Source of the DNA: Sinohyriopsis cumingii
Lineage: Eukaryota > Mollusca > Bivalvia > Unionida > Unionidae
Assembly: GCA_028554795.2 (NCBI GenBank)
Contig: CM068839.1
Span: 39,151,006-39,215,005, forward strand
Direction of reading: 5' to 3'
Length of the DNA stretch: 64,000 bases
In this document: piece by piece, positions 1-12,059 of the stretch
Layout of the letters: every line of letters starts with the position of its first letter
Numbering within the stretch: the first letter of the stretch is position 1
Notes under the pieces: model-generated
Database searches by the model: none
Seen by the model: only the letters and a program-made list of their open reading frames with translations
What the model was told of the DNA's origin: nothing
Position numbers and translations under genes: made by a program

Positions 1-860
1 TAATGATGAGTCAGGAAGTAAGAATTTTACATTCAGATATCCCTGTGTCTGGAATTTGTATGGTAATGATTTATTGATATTTTCTATTTCATTTTTGGGA
101 AGAAACATTATTCAGGAAGTAAGAATTTAGCAATTAACTGTTTCCTTTGAATGATGACTTGTCAATGAAGAAAGAACTTTATATTTAGCTATTTTTTTAA
201 GGACATTCTTGAATCTGGAATTTTTAAAGCAACGATTTATAGATGCTTTCTATTTCAGTACTCTTGACATTCCAAATTAAATTGAAATTTTTTTAAAATT
301 CAGCAAATAAAGTTTTGAGGAGCTATAAATAATTTTGAACAACCATCTTCTCCATACATGTTGACATAATTTTGAACAACCATCTTCTCCATACATGTTG
401 ACATAATTTTGAACAACCATCTTCTCCATACATGTTGACATAATTTTGAACAACCAACTTCTCCATACATGTTGACATAATTTTGAACAACCAACTTCTC
501 CATACATGTTGATATAATTTTGAACAACCATCTTCTCCATACATGTTGACATAATTTTGAACAACCAACTTAGCATAAACTGATTGATATAAATCTGGAC
601 ACAGATAGAGGACTGCCTCTCAACAAAATGTTTTGTCATAACATGAATCAATTACTGTAATTGATTCCAATTTGTTACATGGTGGTAAATTTATATGTAT
701 AATGTAGGTCATTACAAGGTTACTCTGCAGAACTAATCAATATTCAGAATTGTAGATTTAAACTATTCAGCTGAGGAACTGCCAAATTAGTAGAATCATA
801 TCCACTCATTCAGATAGCATTTTTCGTATTCCCCACCTCCCACCCATATTAATACCAATG
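1..860. repeat. Intronic AT-rich DNA with a 37-bp minisatellite
   Basis: Seven copies of a 37-bp unit (core TTTTGAACAACCATCTTCTC) start at 331, 368, 405, 442, 479, 516 and 553. Units differ at one or two sites. On the minus strand the array stays open in three frames and gives spurious proteins of 75-124 residues. The rest of this stretch holds no exon that I can see. Confidence 0.85.
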
Positions 861-1745
861 GCCATCTATCTTGTCACAACCATTCACATTATGTGTGTAC
901 CATTATATCATTATTGCTATCTTCATATAATGTGCATTGTTATACTCTCCTTAAGTCTTAGGGCTTCAAGGGAGAATAGTCCTTGACTAATAAGTCACCC
1001 TCTATAAATAATAATAATAATAATAATGATGATGATGACTTTGTATAGCACCTAATCTTTAGAAGCTCTAAGTGCTTTACAACATTAGACAACACCTATA
1101 AGATAAAAAAATATATATAATGATATGATTACAAACACAAACACCATGAAATTAGAAAACATATAAAAAAACATGCTGAGAATATTTTAAATAGGAAATA
1201 CCATAAATAAAGCATTATTATTATTTTTATTATCATCATCACATTTGTCATGTCACAGCCATTCACAATATGTGTGTACTATTATATCACATTTATCTTC
1301 TCACAGCCATTTACATTATATGTGTACCATTATATCACATTTGTTATGTTACAGCCATTCGTATCATATGTGTACCATTATATCACATTTGTTTTGTCAC
1401 AGCCATTTACATTATGTGTTTAGCATTATATCACATTTGTTATGTTACAGCCATTCGTATCATGTGTGTACCATTATATCACATTTGTTTTGTCACAGCC
1501 ATTTACATTATATGTGTACCATTATGTCACATTTGATATGTTACAGCCATTCGTATCATGTGTGTACCATTATATCACATTTGTTTTGTCACAGCCATTT
1601 ACATTATATGTGTACCATTATGTCACATTTGATATGTTACAGCCATTCGTATCATGTGTGTACCATTATATCACATTTCTCATGCCTCAGCCATTCACAT
1701 TATACGTGTACCATTATGTCACATTTGATATGTTACAATGATAAT
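861..1745. repeat. 48-bp minisatellite interrupted by a LINE 3' end
   Basis: Units contain ACAGCCATTC, ATGTGTGTACC and ATTATATCACATTTG and repeat every 48 bp; about ten copies lie in 1236-1745. A similar degenerate unit occurs at about 865-945, so the LINE fragment at about 1003-1230 landed inside the array. Because 48 is a multiple of three, the array reads open as a 16-residue repeat; I do not regard it as coding. Confidence 0.8.
1003..1230 (-). mobile_element. LINE 3' end fragment (shared with 54.4 kb)
   Basis: An (AAT)n/(ATG)n run is followed by GACTTTGTATAGCACCTAAT, TTTAGAAGCTCTAAG and ACATTAGACAACACCTATAAG. The same series occurs next to LINE reverse-transcriptase coding sequence at about 54,397-54,600. 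This copy contains only the 3' untranslated tail, a severe 5' truncation. The trinucleotide tail gives the 3' end and hence minus orientation. Confidence 0.75.
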
Positions 1746-1843
1746 TTTTCTAGTATATTCGGGAATAGCTTTTAATTCATAATGTAAATTTGAGGAAGTT
1801 ATAACAATTTAAAATTCATACAGGTCCTGTAGTAAACATTATC

Positions 1844-2060
1844 AAAGTGTCCGACCATCAGTGAAAAGTGGTTCTTTATAGTAAGGCAAAGTGTCCGACC
1901 ATCATTGAAAAGTGGTTCTTCATAGTAAGGTAAAGTGTCTGAACATCAGTGAAAAGTGGTTCTTCATAGTAAGGCAAAGTGTCCAACCATCAGTGAAAAG
2001 TGGTTCTTTATAGTAAGGCAAAGTGTCCATCTTCATGGTAAGTCAAAGTGTTGTTTCATC
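1844..2060. repeat. 44-bp minisatellite, about five copies
   Basis: The core is AAAGTGTCCGACCATCAGTG followed by AAAAGTGGTTCTTCATAGTAAG, period 44 bp, with the last unit truncated. It lies about 180 bp before the first hemicentin exon in the window. The segment GTAAGGCAAAG resembles a 5' splice site but is not next to any exon here. Confidence 0.8.
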
Positions 2061-2242
2061 TATTTAATGAATTTGGCTTATAAATGGTCTGCAGTACATT
2101 GGAATATTTTGAATAAACTATGATTGACTGACGGTTGCTAGTAAGATGGCAGAGCCAGGGTATGCATAATTTACATATACTTCAGAAGATCAGAACTATA
2201 TTTAAAGTTAATTATACAAAAGGTTTTCCTGCACTTTTACAG

Positions 2243-2356
2243 ACATTGATGAGTGTGACAAAAATCCTTGTGCTCATGTGTGTGCCAATATGGCTGGCAG
2301 TTATGTGTGCAGCTGTAGACAGGGTTATGCCCTAGTCTCCGGTGGATTATGCCGAG
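2243..2356 (+). CDS. HMCN1: Hemicentin exon: cbEGF module 1 in window
   Basis: The acceptor is TTTTACAG and the donor GAG|GTAAGT. The 114-nt exon runs phase 1 to phase 1 and encodes 38 residues starting DIDEC, with six cysteines in EGF spacing. It keeps the Asp/Asn hydroxylation-type segment C-x-N-x4-Y-x-C (CANMAGSYVC). A Ca2+-binding EGF module is expected to stiffen the rod-like C-terminal region. The preceding exon is not in the window, so this is the first visible coding exon. The upstream 2.2 kb holds only repeats. Confidence 0.88.
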
Positions 2357-3615
2357 GTAAGTACTGAAGTGTTGGCAAACAAACATTGTATGTAGTTGTG
2401 GAGAGAGCTTTACTTTTCATGTGGCAGCTTATGAAGGTAATGTAGAAAGCATAAGATTGCAAATGGATGAACAAGCACTTTGAGAGGAAATTTTCAATCA
2501 AATTTATAAATCAATAGTTATCACTCTCTTAGAGATGCAGACAAACTGAGAGAAAAACGTTTAATTAGGCTTTTTTGGGGTTCCATGTTTATCTTTCATG
2601 AGATAAACAACAAATTTGGCTATACAGTTTTACAAGATTCAGAATGTCAGTAATTTGTCATTTAGTTGAAAACTGAGTATTACTTAAAATATACTTTTGC
2701 CAAAGATGAAGATTTATTAAATTACTTAAAATGTAATTTATGATGTTCCATTGCAGACAGTGTGACAGTTTAGAAGCTTTCTTCATCAGATACATTGCTA
2801 AATCATAATATATCTAGATCTCTTTTGATAACTTGCATGTAAAGGGATCATAAAACATAGACTGCATCATAAGGTGGTGCTCTACAGATTCTTATTTTGC
2901 ATAGGGTTAGGATTTTAAAGAAAAAGAATTTCTCCAGCTTTCCTCACTGGTTATACTGGTTATTTAAAAAAGATCTTGTATGTCTTAGGTATAATGCAAA
3001 GAACCTTTAATTCCCTTTATTTTGGTGTATGATTGATGGGTGTACTATGGGTTATAGAGTATACAGCTTGGCCTTACTTCAGATGTGCACCTTTCAAAAA
3101 AGTGCTAGCTCTACTTAGTCATTTTCACTTCCTGAACTTCAGAAGTAAATTGTACAAAAAAGAACCAATAACTTTTTTCACATTTTATATGTTTGGTAAT
3201 TCATTCATTGCACTTTCTGCAGCTGGTATTGTCTAGTCTGGCAAAATTCATTTTCCCTATTTTAATAGCTGCTATGTATAGTGTACTTTAGACTAATTCG
3301 GGCTGATTTTTTAACACAAGGGAGCAGTCATTTTAGTTAGCAGTGTGCTTAAATCATGTAAAATTTTCAAAAGTATAATATCCAAAAGAAATATCATCCA
3401 CATTACATTAATGTAGCATAGAGGTATGCGAACATTCTCTCCATTGTGCATGTTTTAAATGTGAACTACTTCACCTTACATACATCACTCTCTCAAATAT
3501 ACATATTATCTGGTGAGCGCCCCCTAAACAAGAGCACAAGTCAATAAGGGACCTTTTACAAAGTAGTTTACTTAGTTGGGTCCCAATTGCCTTCATTGTG
3601 AAAAGGTTTCAGTGC
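2357..3615 (+). other. Intron, unique sequence
   Basis: AT-rich intronic sequence between the first two visible hemicentin exons. I see no exon, RNA gene or array in it. Confidence 0.6.
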
Positions 3616-3619
3616 ACAT

Positions 3620-4203
3620 CAATTATGTAAATACTGATAATTAGCAGTATTGTACCATGGATTTTACTGTTACAGATGTAATAATTAGCATTATTGTACC
3701 ATGGGTTTTACTGTTACAGACGTAATATTTAGCAGCATTGTACCATGGGTTTTACTGTTACAGATGTAATAATTAGCAGTATTGTACCATGGGTTTTACT
3801 GTTACAAATGTAATAATTAGCAGTATTGTACCATGGGTTTTACTGTTACAGATGTAATAATTAGCAGTATTGTACCATGGATTTTACTGTTACAGATGTA
3901 ATAATTAGCAGTATTGTGCCATGGGTTTTACTGTTAGAGATGTAATAATTAGCAGTAATGTACCATGGGTTTTACTGTTAGAGATGTAATAATTAGCAGT
4001 ATTGTACCATGGATTTTACTGTTAGAGATGTAATAATTAGCAGTAATGTACCATGGGTTTTACTGTTAGAGATGTAATAATTAGCAGTAATGTACCATGG
4101 GTTTTACTGTTACAGATGTAATAATTAGCAGTATTGTACCATGGGTTTTACTGTTACAGATGTAATAATTAGCAGTATTGTGCCATGGGTTTTACTGTTA
4201 CAG
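3620..4203 (+). repeat. 44-bp minisatellite made of 3' splice sites
   Basis: The core TTTTACTGTTACAGATGTAA recurs at exactly 44-bp spacing; CTGTTA is at 3667, 3711 and so on to 4195, thirteen times. The last copy is the working acceptor of the exon at 4204. Several units carry GTTAGAG instead of GTTACAG, which still leaves an AG. Intra-array differences are mostly single substitutions, so the array is recently homogenised. Confidence 0.93.
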
Positions 4204-4335
4204 ATGTAAATGAGTGTTTGGAAGAAGGAGCAGATTGTGGACAGAACCAAGAATGTGTTAATGAAGTTGGGTCTTACAGGTGTATTGACACCTGTTCAGA
4301 TGGCTACCAGAGAAGTCCAGATGGGGAATGTATAG
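4204..4335 (+). CDS. HMCN1: Hemicentin exon: cbEGF module 2
   Basis: The exon starts DVNEC, is 132 nt long and runs phase 1 to phase 1. Its six cysteines include the C-I-D-x-C spacing typical of one hemicentin EGF subtype. The donor is ATAG|GTCTGT, weaker than in neighbouring exons. The acceptor TTTTACTGTTACAG is the last of thirteen tandem copies of itself, because a 44-bp minisatellite abuts the exon directly. Use of any upstream copy would read ATG-TAA within the next unit or the exon, so only the last copy keeps the frame open. A (CA)n tract lies just after the donor. Confidence 0.87.
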
Positions 4336-4354
4336 GTCTGTATAATATACTGCA

Positions 4355-4374
4355 AACACACACACACACACACA
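4355..4374. repeat. (CA)n microsatellite
   Basis: A short CA dinucleotide run about 20 bp after the donor of the second hemicentin exon. Confidence 0.9.
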
Positions 4375-5504
4375 CGAGTGTGACACTTTCATCCACACGA
4401 TCTTGAAAAGTGCTTTTTACCTTGAAATAGATTGAATTTGAGTTAAACTCCAAAATGTACCAGAAAAGTCCTTAAAATCCTCACTAGCCCATAAAAGGTC
4501 CTTGAACTTTGAAACAAATGCCTTTCATCAGAGATACCACTATCTCTGATTTTAACTAAGTTTCACTGATTGTTTTACTGCAAATCTACACTGTAAAGTT
4601 ATGATCCCTTATCTCTTATTTTTTACTGTGTCAACATGATAGTAAGTTTAAATTTTCTAAGGTAAGAAGACATGTTATCCATTTCCAGTAGTTGGTATGT
4701 ATGTTGTACAGTTGGTATGTATGTTGTACAGTTTTCGTTCTCACTACTAATCAAAGTACATGAGTCACATATTTTTACTCACAGTCAACAGTATTTGGAA
4801 GAGTACTTTCATTGATAACAAAGAGAAATGTATGCCTTTGTAAGGTCTGTGAAAGTACATGATTCGTGCACACAGGAAAGTGGTATATTGAGATTACATG
4901 AACTTGAAAAACATGTAAATCTTGGGATGGTATGTAAGGAGACACCAAAAAAGGCAACATTATTCCTGCAGTATAACTTATCAAGTATTAAGCAATAAAA
5001 TCATCTTGACAAAGATTTTTGTTGAAATCAATCAGTTGTTGTCACTGAGTAACTTAAATTGAATGTACCGTATACACTTGCTCATTAGGTCAAGTCCAGC
5101 TTCAAACTGTATAGACCCTGATCTGTTGTTGCATCATGCACACAGATATCAGTGTCTGTGTTGCTTTAATTTTTTCTTTACTGATTACTCCTTACAAACG
5201 GCATGGATCAAGACCTGCAGGACATTATGCAACAGCAGCTCTGGGTCTATGCATTTTACAGTTGGATTTGACTTATCAGGAAGTATATTTGGTATTTGCC
5301 TTTGATTAAAAGTTTGAAACATTTTTTGTATTTGTGATATCAAACCAGTACATCTAAATCTTCTCCCCCCATCCCACCCCACCCCACGCCACACCCGACT
5401 GGATATCCTGATATTATATTCAGAATAAAATGATTCTCTTTTTTTTCATTATTTTAAAAACTAAAACTATTTAAAAAAATTTCAACACTGTAAATTGAAT
5501 AGTC
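4375..5504 (+). other. Intron, mostly unique sequence
   Basis: There is a 20-bp tandem pair (AGTTGGTATGTATGTTGTAC) near 4689-4730, a C-rich tract near 5365-5395, and otherwise unremarkable AT-rich intron. I see no exon. Confidence 0.55.
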
Positions 5505-6385
5505 TGTTTACAATATATCACATCATTTGACTGGTAAGGAGATGTAGTAAAACAATATATCATGGCATTTTACTGGTAAGGAGATGTAGTCAAACAAGAT
5601 GTCATATTGGTAAAGTGAGGCAGTAAAACAGTATATCATGGTATATTACTGGTAAGGAGATGTAGTAAAACAAGATGTCATGTTGGTAAAGTGAGGCAGT
5701 AAAACAATATATCATGGTATTTTACTGGTAAGGAGATACAGTAAAACAAGATGCCATTTTACTGGTAAGGAGATGCATTAAAACAAGATTTCATGCCATT
5801 TTACTGGTAAGGAGATTCAGTAAAACAATATATCATGTCACTTTACTGGTAAGGAGATGCAGTAAAACAAGATGTCATGTGATTTTACTGGTAAAGAGAT
5901 GCAATAAAATATGATATCATGTCATTTTGCTGGTAAGGAGAGACAGTAAACCAAGATGTCATATTGGTAAGATGTAGTAAAACACAATATCATGTCATTT
6001 TACTGGTAAGGAGATACAGTAAAACAAGATGTCATGTCATTTTACTGGTAAGGAGATGCAGTCAAACAAGATGTCATGTCATTTTACTGGTAAGGAGAAG
6101 CAGTCAAACAAGATGTCATGTTAGTAAGGAGATGCAGTAAAACAATATATCATGTCATTTTGCTGGTAAGGAGCTACAGTAAAACAAGATGTCATGTCAT
6201 TTTACTGGTAAGGAGATGCAGTCAAACAAAATGTCATGTCAGTAAGGAGATGCAGTAAAACAATATATCATGTCATTTTACTAGTAAGGAGATGATGTAA
6301 AACAAGATGTCATGTCATTTTACTGGTAAGGAGATGCAGTCAAACAAGATGTCATGTCATTTTACTGGTAAGAAAATCCTGTAAA
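5505..6385 (+). repeat. About 43-bp minisatellite carrying donor-like GTAAGGAG
   Basis: Units have the core TTTTACTGGTAAGGAGATGC followed by AGTAAAACAAGATGTCATGTCA. About twenty imperfect copies are present, some shortened by loss of the CATTTTACTG segment. Each full copy holds CTG|GTAAGGAG, a good match to a 5' splice site. The array ends about 410 bp before the third hemicentin exon. Confidence 0.85.
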
Positions 6386-6793
6386 ACAAGATAAAAATTG
6401 AGAATACACGTGCTCAGTTTGTCAAGAATGAGGAGTTTACAATCACACAATTATCTCATTATTTGCACAACCACAGAATAAGCAATGGTGTATCCAGAGG
6501 TTGAGTGTTCAGCTGTAGCTCCCTTTTTTAGTTAAAATTGTATATTTTTCCAGTGAAAAATATAAATGTAATCTACTTTTAGTCAAATTATCCATCTTGA
6601 CTTCATAATCAAAATCTGTGATACCATTTTTTGCATCAAAGCCGTGAAAAGTACCACATACACTCATTTGATACACTAAAACATTGAGGATATTAGGTTT
6701 ATGTGTTTGACTTGAACTAATTTCACAATCATTCTTTTTATTGTAACACTGGTTCCTGAAAATTCATTTGCAAAGCATTGTTTCCATTTTTAG

Positions 6794-6922
6794 ATGTAGA
6801 TGAGTGTACAACAGGCCAAAATCGCTGTTACTATAACCAGCAATGTATCAACATGGAAGGAGGATACCAGTGTCTGTGTCCCAGGGGTTATCGCTCCTCA
6901 GGACCAGGGACACCTTGTCTTG
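6794..6922 (+). CDS. HMCN1: Hemicentin exon: cbEGF module 3
   Basis: The acceptor is CCATTTTTAG and the donor CTTG|GTGAGT. The exon is 129 nt, phase 1 to phase 1, and encodes 43 residues starting DVDEC with six cysteines. The segment [14 protein letters not shown] closely parallels the human hemicentin module CPRGYRSQG...C, which is the strongest single clue to the family. The 3' end of this exon plus its donor was copied about 1.2 kb downstream (around 8117-8160). It appears to have seeded a roughly seventy-copy array in the same intron. Confidence 0.9.
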
Positions 6923-8090
6923 GTGAGTAATTACACAAACTCATACCTGTCAGCTCTCATGCTGGAAGAAGAAAACTGGTTTTTAGGATCCTTCCATGCC
7001 TACCTTCTCATTTCTTACGATTTCCCAATTTTTTGGAAAAACTCCAAATTATTACATTATGTTTGGTGATTTTCATTTCTCCAAAAAATAATTTTACACA
7101 AATAGATATATCATATGCAATCCATAGTAGCCATGTTGTTTTATCACTGTGATTATTGTTGTGACAAAATAATTATCATACTACAAAGAATTTTTTCTTC
7201 AGTAGATAGAATGTTAAGTTTAAACATTATTCACATAAATTTATGAATTCTTTTTTATCTCCACAACATTAATAAAATCATAAAATAAACTGCAGCGAAA
7301 AATTAGACCACAGCAATAAAATTGTGAGCAATTAGTTTCAATCCCAAGAATCATCACTGTGAATGCTGTCACATCTACATTCCCATGAAAGAAACTTACA
7401 CAGGTAAATACCTGGCATTACTGTTACATATATACAAACTTTAATTACCATCATTAAATTAAAAGAAGGAATGAAACAAAACATACCATGCAGAATATCT
7501 GCCCTTAAAAACTAATTCAGAATACTGGTAAATCTGTTATTTAGCAAACAATGGTAAATGTCTTACGAGTTGACAATAAGGATATAAGGCAGGATATAAG
7601 TTGTGGGAAAAGTAGTTCCCACATGCATATGCTTGAGACTGTGTATTTAGGCACTGTTAGTTACAACAAAATAGGGCATTGTTTATTCTCCAATAAATTG
7701 CTGGTGCTTGCATACATACTGTAGAGCATGGTTTCTTTGAAATATGTTGGAGGGACACTCCTATTCAAAAGACAATTGCAATGATAAGAATATCACACTG
7801 GCTTCTTGCTTGTTTACTGAAAACTAACATTAAGCTACTGTGCAGTTTGGCCACAGTTACCAGAATATGAGAAGACGGCACGTCTTGGGGGAAAGTAAAG
7901 CACATCACAGGGAGAAACTGCATGTCCTTTGAGAATTTCACACATAATGGACCCAAAAGATTGGTCAATATTTAGTGAAAACAGACTTTAAAATGACACA
8001 TAAAAACCTTCTGATTTTAGGTCCCAATCTTCAATTTATTTTTATTCAGTCTCCCTACTTAGCTTTTGAAAAGTTGACAGGTATGCCTAA
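6923..8090 (+). other. Intron, unique sequence
   Basis: The intron after the third hemicentin exon, up to the duplicated exon remnant. I see no further exon or array. Confidence 0.55.
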
Positions 8091-8153
8091 CAGTGTGTCA
8101 GGATTTGCGTCTCAGGGAATATTGTTCCTCAGGACCGGGGACACCTTGTCTGG
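8091..8153 (+). pseudogene. Partial duplicate of the 3' end of hemicentin exon 3
   Basis: The segment TCCTCAGGACCGGGGACACC, TTGTCTG and GGTGAGTA matches the end of the exon at 6794-6922 (TCCTCAGGACCAGGGACACC, TTGTCTT, GGTGAGTA) with about two changes. Upstream similarity fades within about 30 bp. There is no matching acceptor or EGF start, so it is not a usable exon. The 25-bp array starts directly at its donor end. Confidence 0.8.
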
Positions 8154-9895
8154 GTGAGTACATATACACCTTGTCTGGGTGAGTACATATGCACCTTGTC
8201 TGGGTGAGTACATATGCACCTTGTCTGGGTGAGTACATATACACCTTGTCTGGGTGAGTATGGATACACCTTGTTTTGGTGAGTACATATACACCTTGTC
8301 TGGGTGAGTACATATACACCTCATCTGGGTGAGTATGGATACACCTTGTGTGGGTGAGTACATATACACCTTGTCTGGGTGAGTATGGATACACCTTGTT
8401 TTGGTGAGTACATATACACCTTGTCTGGGTGAGTACATATACACCTCATCTGGGTGAGTATGGATACACCTTGTGTGGGTGAGTACATATACACCTTGTC
8501 TGGGTGAGTACATATGCACCTTGTCTGGGTGAGTACATATGCACCTTGTCTGGGTGAGTACATATACACCTTGTCTGGGTGAGTATGGATACACCTTGTT
8601 TTGGTGAGTACATATACACCTTGTCTGGGTGAGTACATATACACCTCATCTGGGTGAGTATGGATACACCTTGTGTGGGTGAGTACATATACACCTTGTC
8701 TGGGTGAGTATGGATACACCTTGTGTGGGTGAGTACATATACACCTTGTCTGGGTGAGTATGGATACACCTTGTGTGGGTGAGTACATATACACCTTGTC
8801 TGGGTGAGTACATATACACCTTGTCTGGGTGAGTATGGATACACCTTGTTTTGGTGAGTACATATACACCTTGTCTGGGTGAGTACATATACACCTCATC
8901 TGGGTGAGTATGGATACACCTTGTGTGGGTGAGTACATATACACCTCATCTGGGTGAGTATGGATACACCTTGTGTGGGTGAGTACATATACACCTTGTC
9001 TGGGTGAGTACATATGCACCTTGTCTGGGTGAGTACATATACACCTTGTCTGGGTGAGTACATATACACCTTGTCTGGGTGAGTATGGATACACCTTGTT
9101 TTGGTGAGTACATATACACCTTGTCTGGGTGAGTACATATACACCTCATCTGGGTGAGTATGGATACACCTTGTGTGGGTGAGTACATATACACCTTGTC
9201 TGGGTGAGTACATATGCACCTTGTCTGGGTGAGTACATATGCACCTTGTCTGGGTGAGTACATATACACCTTGTCTGGGTGAGTATGGATACACCTTGTT
9301 TTGGTGAGTACATATACACCTTGTCTGGGTGAGTACATATACACCTCATCTGGGTGAGTATGGATACACCTTGTGTGGGTGAGTACATATACACCTTGTC
9401 TGGGTGAGTATGTATACACCATGTCTGGGTGAGTACATATACATCTCGTCTGGGTGAGTATGGATACACCTTGTGTGGGTGAGTATATATACACCTTGTC
9501 TGAATGAGTACATATACACCTTGTGTGGGTGAGTACATATACACCTTGTCTGGGTGAGTACATATACACCTTGTTTGGGTGAGTACATATACACCTTGTG
9601 TGTGTGAGCATGTATGCACCTTATGTGGGTGAGCATGTATGCACCTTGTGTGGGTGAGTATGTATACACCTTGTCTTGGTAAGTATGTATACACCTTGTG
9701 TTGGTGAGTACATATACACCTTGTCTACGTGAGTATGTATACACCTTGTCTGGGTGAGTACATATATATCTTGTGTGGGTGAATACATATCCACCTTGTC
9801 TGCATGAGTACATATACACCTTGTGTGGGTGAGTATTGCTTGTCTGGGTGAGTACATATATACTTTGTCTGGGTGAGTACATATACAAACTGAGT
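8140..9895 (+). repeat. 25-bp minisatellite of about seventy splice donors
   Basis: The unit core is ACACCTTGTCTGGGTGAGTA, period 25 bp, with variants (ATGGATAC for CATATAC, TGTGTGGG, TTTTGGTG) arranged in higher-order blocks of several units. Nearly every unit carries GGTGAGTA, a near-consensus 5' splice site identical to the donor of the third hemicentin exon. Units near the right end are more divergent. The minus strand has no stop in the unit, so all three frames stay open for up to 257 codons; that is a by-product of the repeat. Confidence 0.94.
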
Positions 9896-10559
9896 ATCAT
9901 TTTTCTTTTGGGGTTCTTTTTGCATTCAAGATTGCTGACTGCCAATCCCACACAATGTATTTTCACAGTTATATTTCATGGCATGTCCACAAAATCTATG
10001 GGTCTGTTACAGCTGTCAGCCATTACAAGTTTGGCATACATTGTTTTGATGTCCAAGTTGCATATGATCTTGTTTTTAAATTTGTAATCCATATGCTCCA
10101 AAAACAATTTTCATGTGTTAGGAAATTGTAGAAAACAACTTTCATTTTAAAAATATACACATACCACTCATGTACATTCACAACATTTGTACAAAATGTT
10201 CTGCTTAAGCACTTCACAAACAAACTTCAAAACATCAAACCCATTATTGTATGATGATGTTCCATCCAAGAAAATCTTGGACTTATTGAGAGGTTGCAGT
10301 TTATTTAACAAAAATCAATCTAATGTTTTAAGGAGTTTACATGTGTTTCCTTTATCTTCTATATTACATACATACACCATATCTGGTATGTAGTCCTTGT
10401 GTAAGATATTTCATAATTGTGCAGAATTTCAAATTTTAGCAATTAACTTTTGATGCTTTGTTTGAATGTGAACACTTTTTTCTCCAGAAATGATGGGTCC
10501 AGGTGCCATTCCCAATCACCCCAAAAATCCTGTGAAGTTAATCTCAGGCTATTTATCAT
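9896..10559 (+). other. Intron, unique sequence
   Basis: AT-rich intron sequence between two arrays. Nothing coding or RNA-like is recognised. Confidence 0.5.
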
Positions 10560-10875
10560 TTTACGCTGTGAAGTTAATGTTGGGCTATAGGTCATTTTAC
10601 GAGTCTTACACTGTGAAGTTAATGTTAGGCTATAGGTCATTTTACGGTCTTACACTGTGAAGTTAATGTTAGGCTATAGGTCATTTTACCCTCTTACACT
10701 GTGAAGTTAATGTTAGGCTATAGGTCATTTTACCCTCTTACACTGTGAAGTTAATGTTGGGCTATAGGTCATTTTACCCTCTTACACTGTGAAGTTAATG
10801 TTAGGCTATAGGTCATTTTACCCTCTTACACTGTGAAGTTAATGTTGGGCTATAGGTCATTTTACCTTCTTACCC
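10560..10875. repeat. 44-bp minisatellite, seven copies
   Basis: The core is CTGTGAAGTTAATGTTAGGC followed by TATAGGTCATTTTACCCTCTTACA, period 44 bp. The first two units are shorter or divergent and the later ones nearly identical. Confidence 0.9.
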
Positions 10876-12059
10876 TGTTGATGGTTGAATATGAAACTGT
10901 TGGATATGATATGGGGACATCTGTTTGATATAATATGGGGACATCTGTTGATATACAAAGCACTGACTGACTTAAATCTATATTAAAGGGGAGGGGCATG
11001 AGGTCAGGTGTTGTGGATCTAGCAGATTGCTTACTCTACCCACCTGTCACATTGTAAGATAGTTAAATCTCCAAGAGATGACTGACAAAGGCTATTTATA
11101 GACTATGATGACGTCCATAAGTGATTGCAGTGAGTGGATGGAGCTATTAAAAGTGATAGGTCATGAATGTATTCAAATATTTCAGTAATGGGTGTCATTT
11201 TTTAGAATTTGATACTACATACCTTTAAATGACAATTATTCGCTATATTCGGTTTCTCATACATCTATATTCCTTTAGGGAGATCATTATTTACACACAC
11301 AGGAATTTTTTTTACATGTCCCGAGAAGTACATACAGCAAAATCAATGTTAAAGTATGTTGAATTTTTTTTTTGATGAGATGAACCTATAGGTGTGATCC
11401 GGTACAATCTGGATTGAATGTCAAGCACTATGAGGCTGATTAAAAAACTCATACTACCCTACATTGTGATGATTAAACTTGACATGCTCTATTCTTGATC
11501 TAGCTTAGTAACTAGCTGCCATTGTAAAACTACATAGCCATCAATAATTTGCACCTGGAAGTTTCTTGGTGACACTTAAGGTGCAGAGTATTCAATAATC
11601 AGGATTGAATAGACTTAAGTTAAACAAAGTTAGTATTAAATATTAAAACAAGAATTTATATTTAGTATGACTAAATTTGCATACATGACCTGTGTGACTT
11701 GTACTATACATGTATCTCTGCCATGTTGATAAGCCAAATGTGGATATGGTTGGTAGGTTGGATGAGCAGGCAAATAGAAAAAACCAGGGACATTCAATCA
11801 TGTTACACAGGTAAAGTATGATTAAAAAGTCTTTCCAGTTACTGTTCTTCCCACTTAATCCAAGACTGTGTAATGTATTTATAATGTCATGTATTTGTTT
11901 TATTTTAGTGGTAGATCAGTTATTTCACTTAACAGCTTTGTTGTCTAAAGACACATAAACTTGTAAAAAGTGTATATTTTATATGCACAGTTGTAGAAGG
12001 CTTTATAGAGATAAGGCATATTCTGCAAATGAGTTTCTTCTTCAGATATGGGCACAGTA
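10876..12059 (+). other. Intron, unique sequence
   Basis: A short duplication (ATGGGGACATCTGTT twice near 10,910-10,955) is the only structure seen in this stretch. Confidence 0.5.

Noticed and set aside
4185-4406. A small EGF protein starting at ATG 4185
   Set aside because: The upstream codons are the minisatellite and acceptor. The EGF part is an internal hemicentin exon with a split phase-1 codon.
8098-9966. Long minus-strand open frames of up to 257 codons (MYPYSPRQGVY- and CTHPDKV-type repeats)
   Set aside because: They are all three frames of a stop-free 25-bp minisatellite with no splice or start context. Openness is a property of the unit, not of selection.
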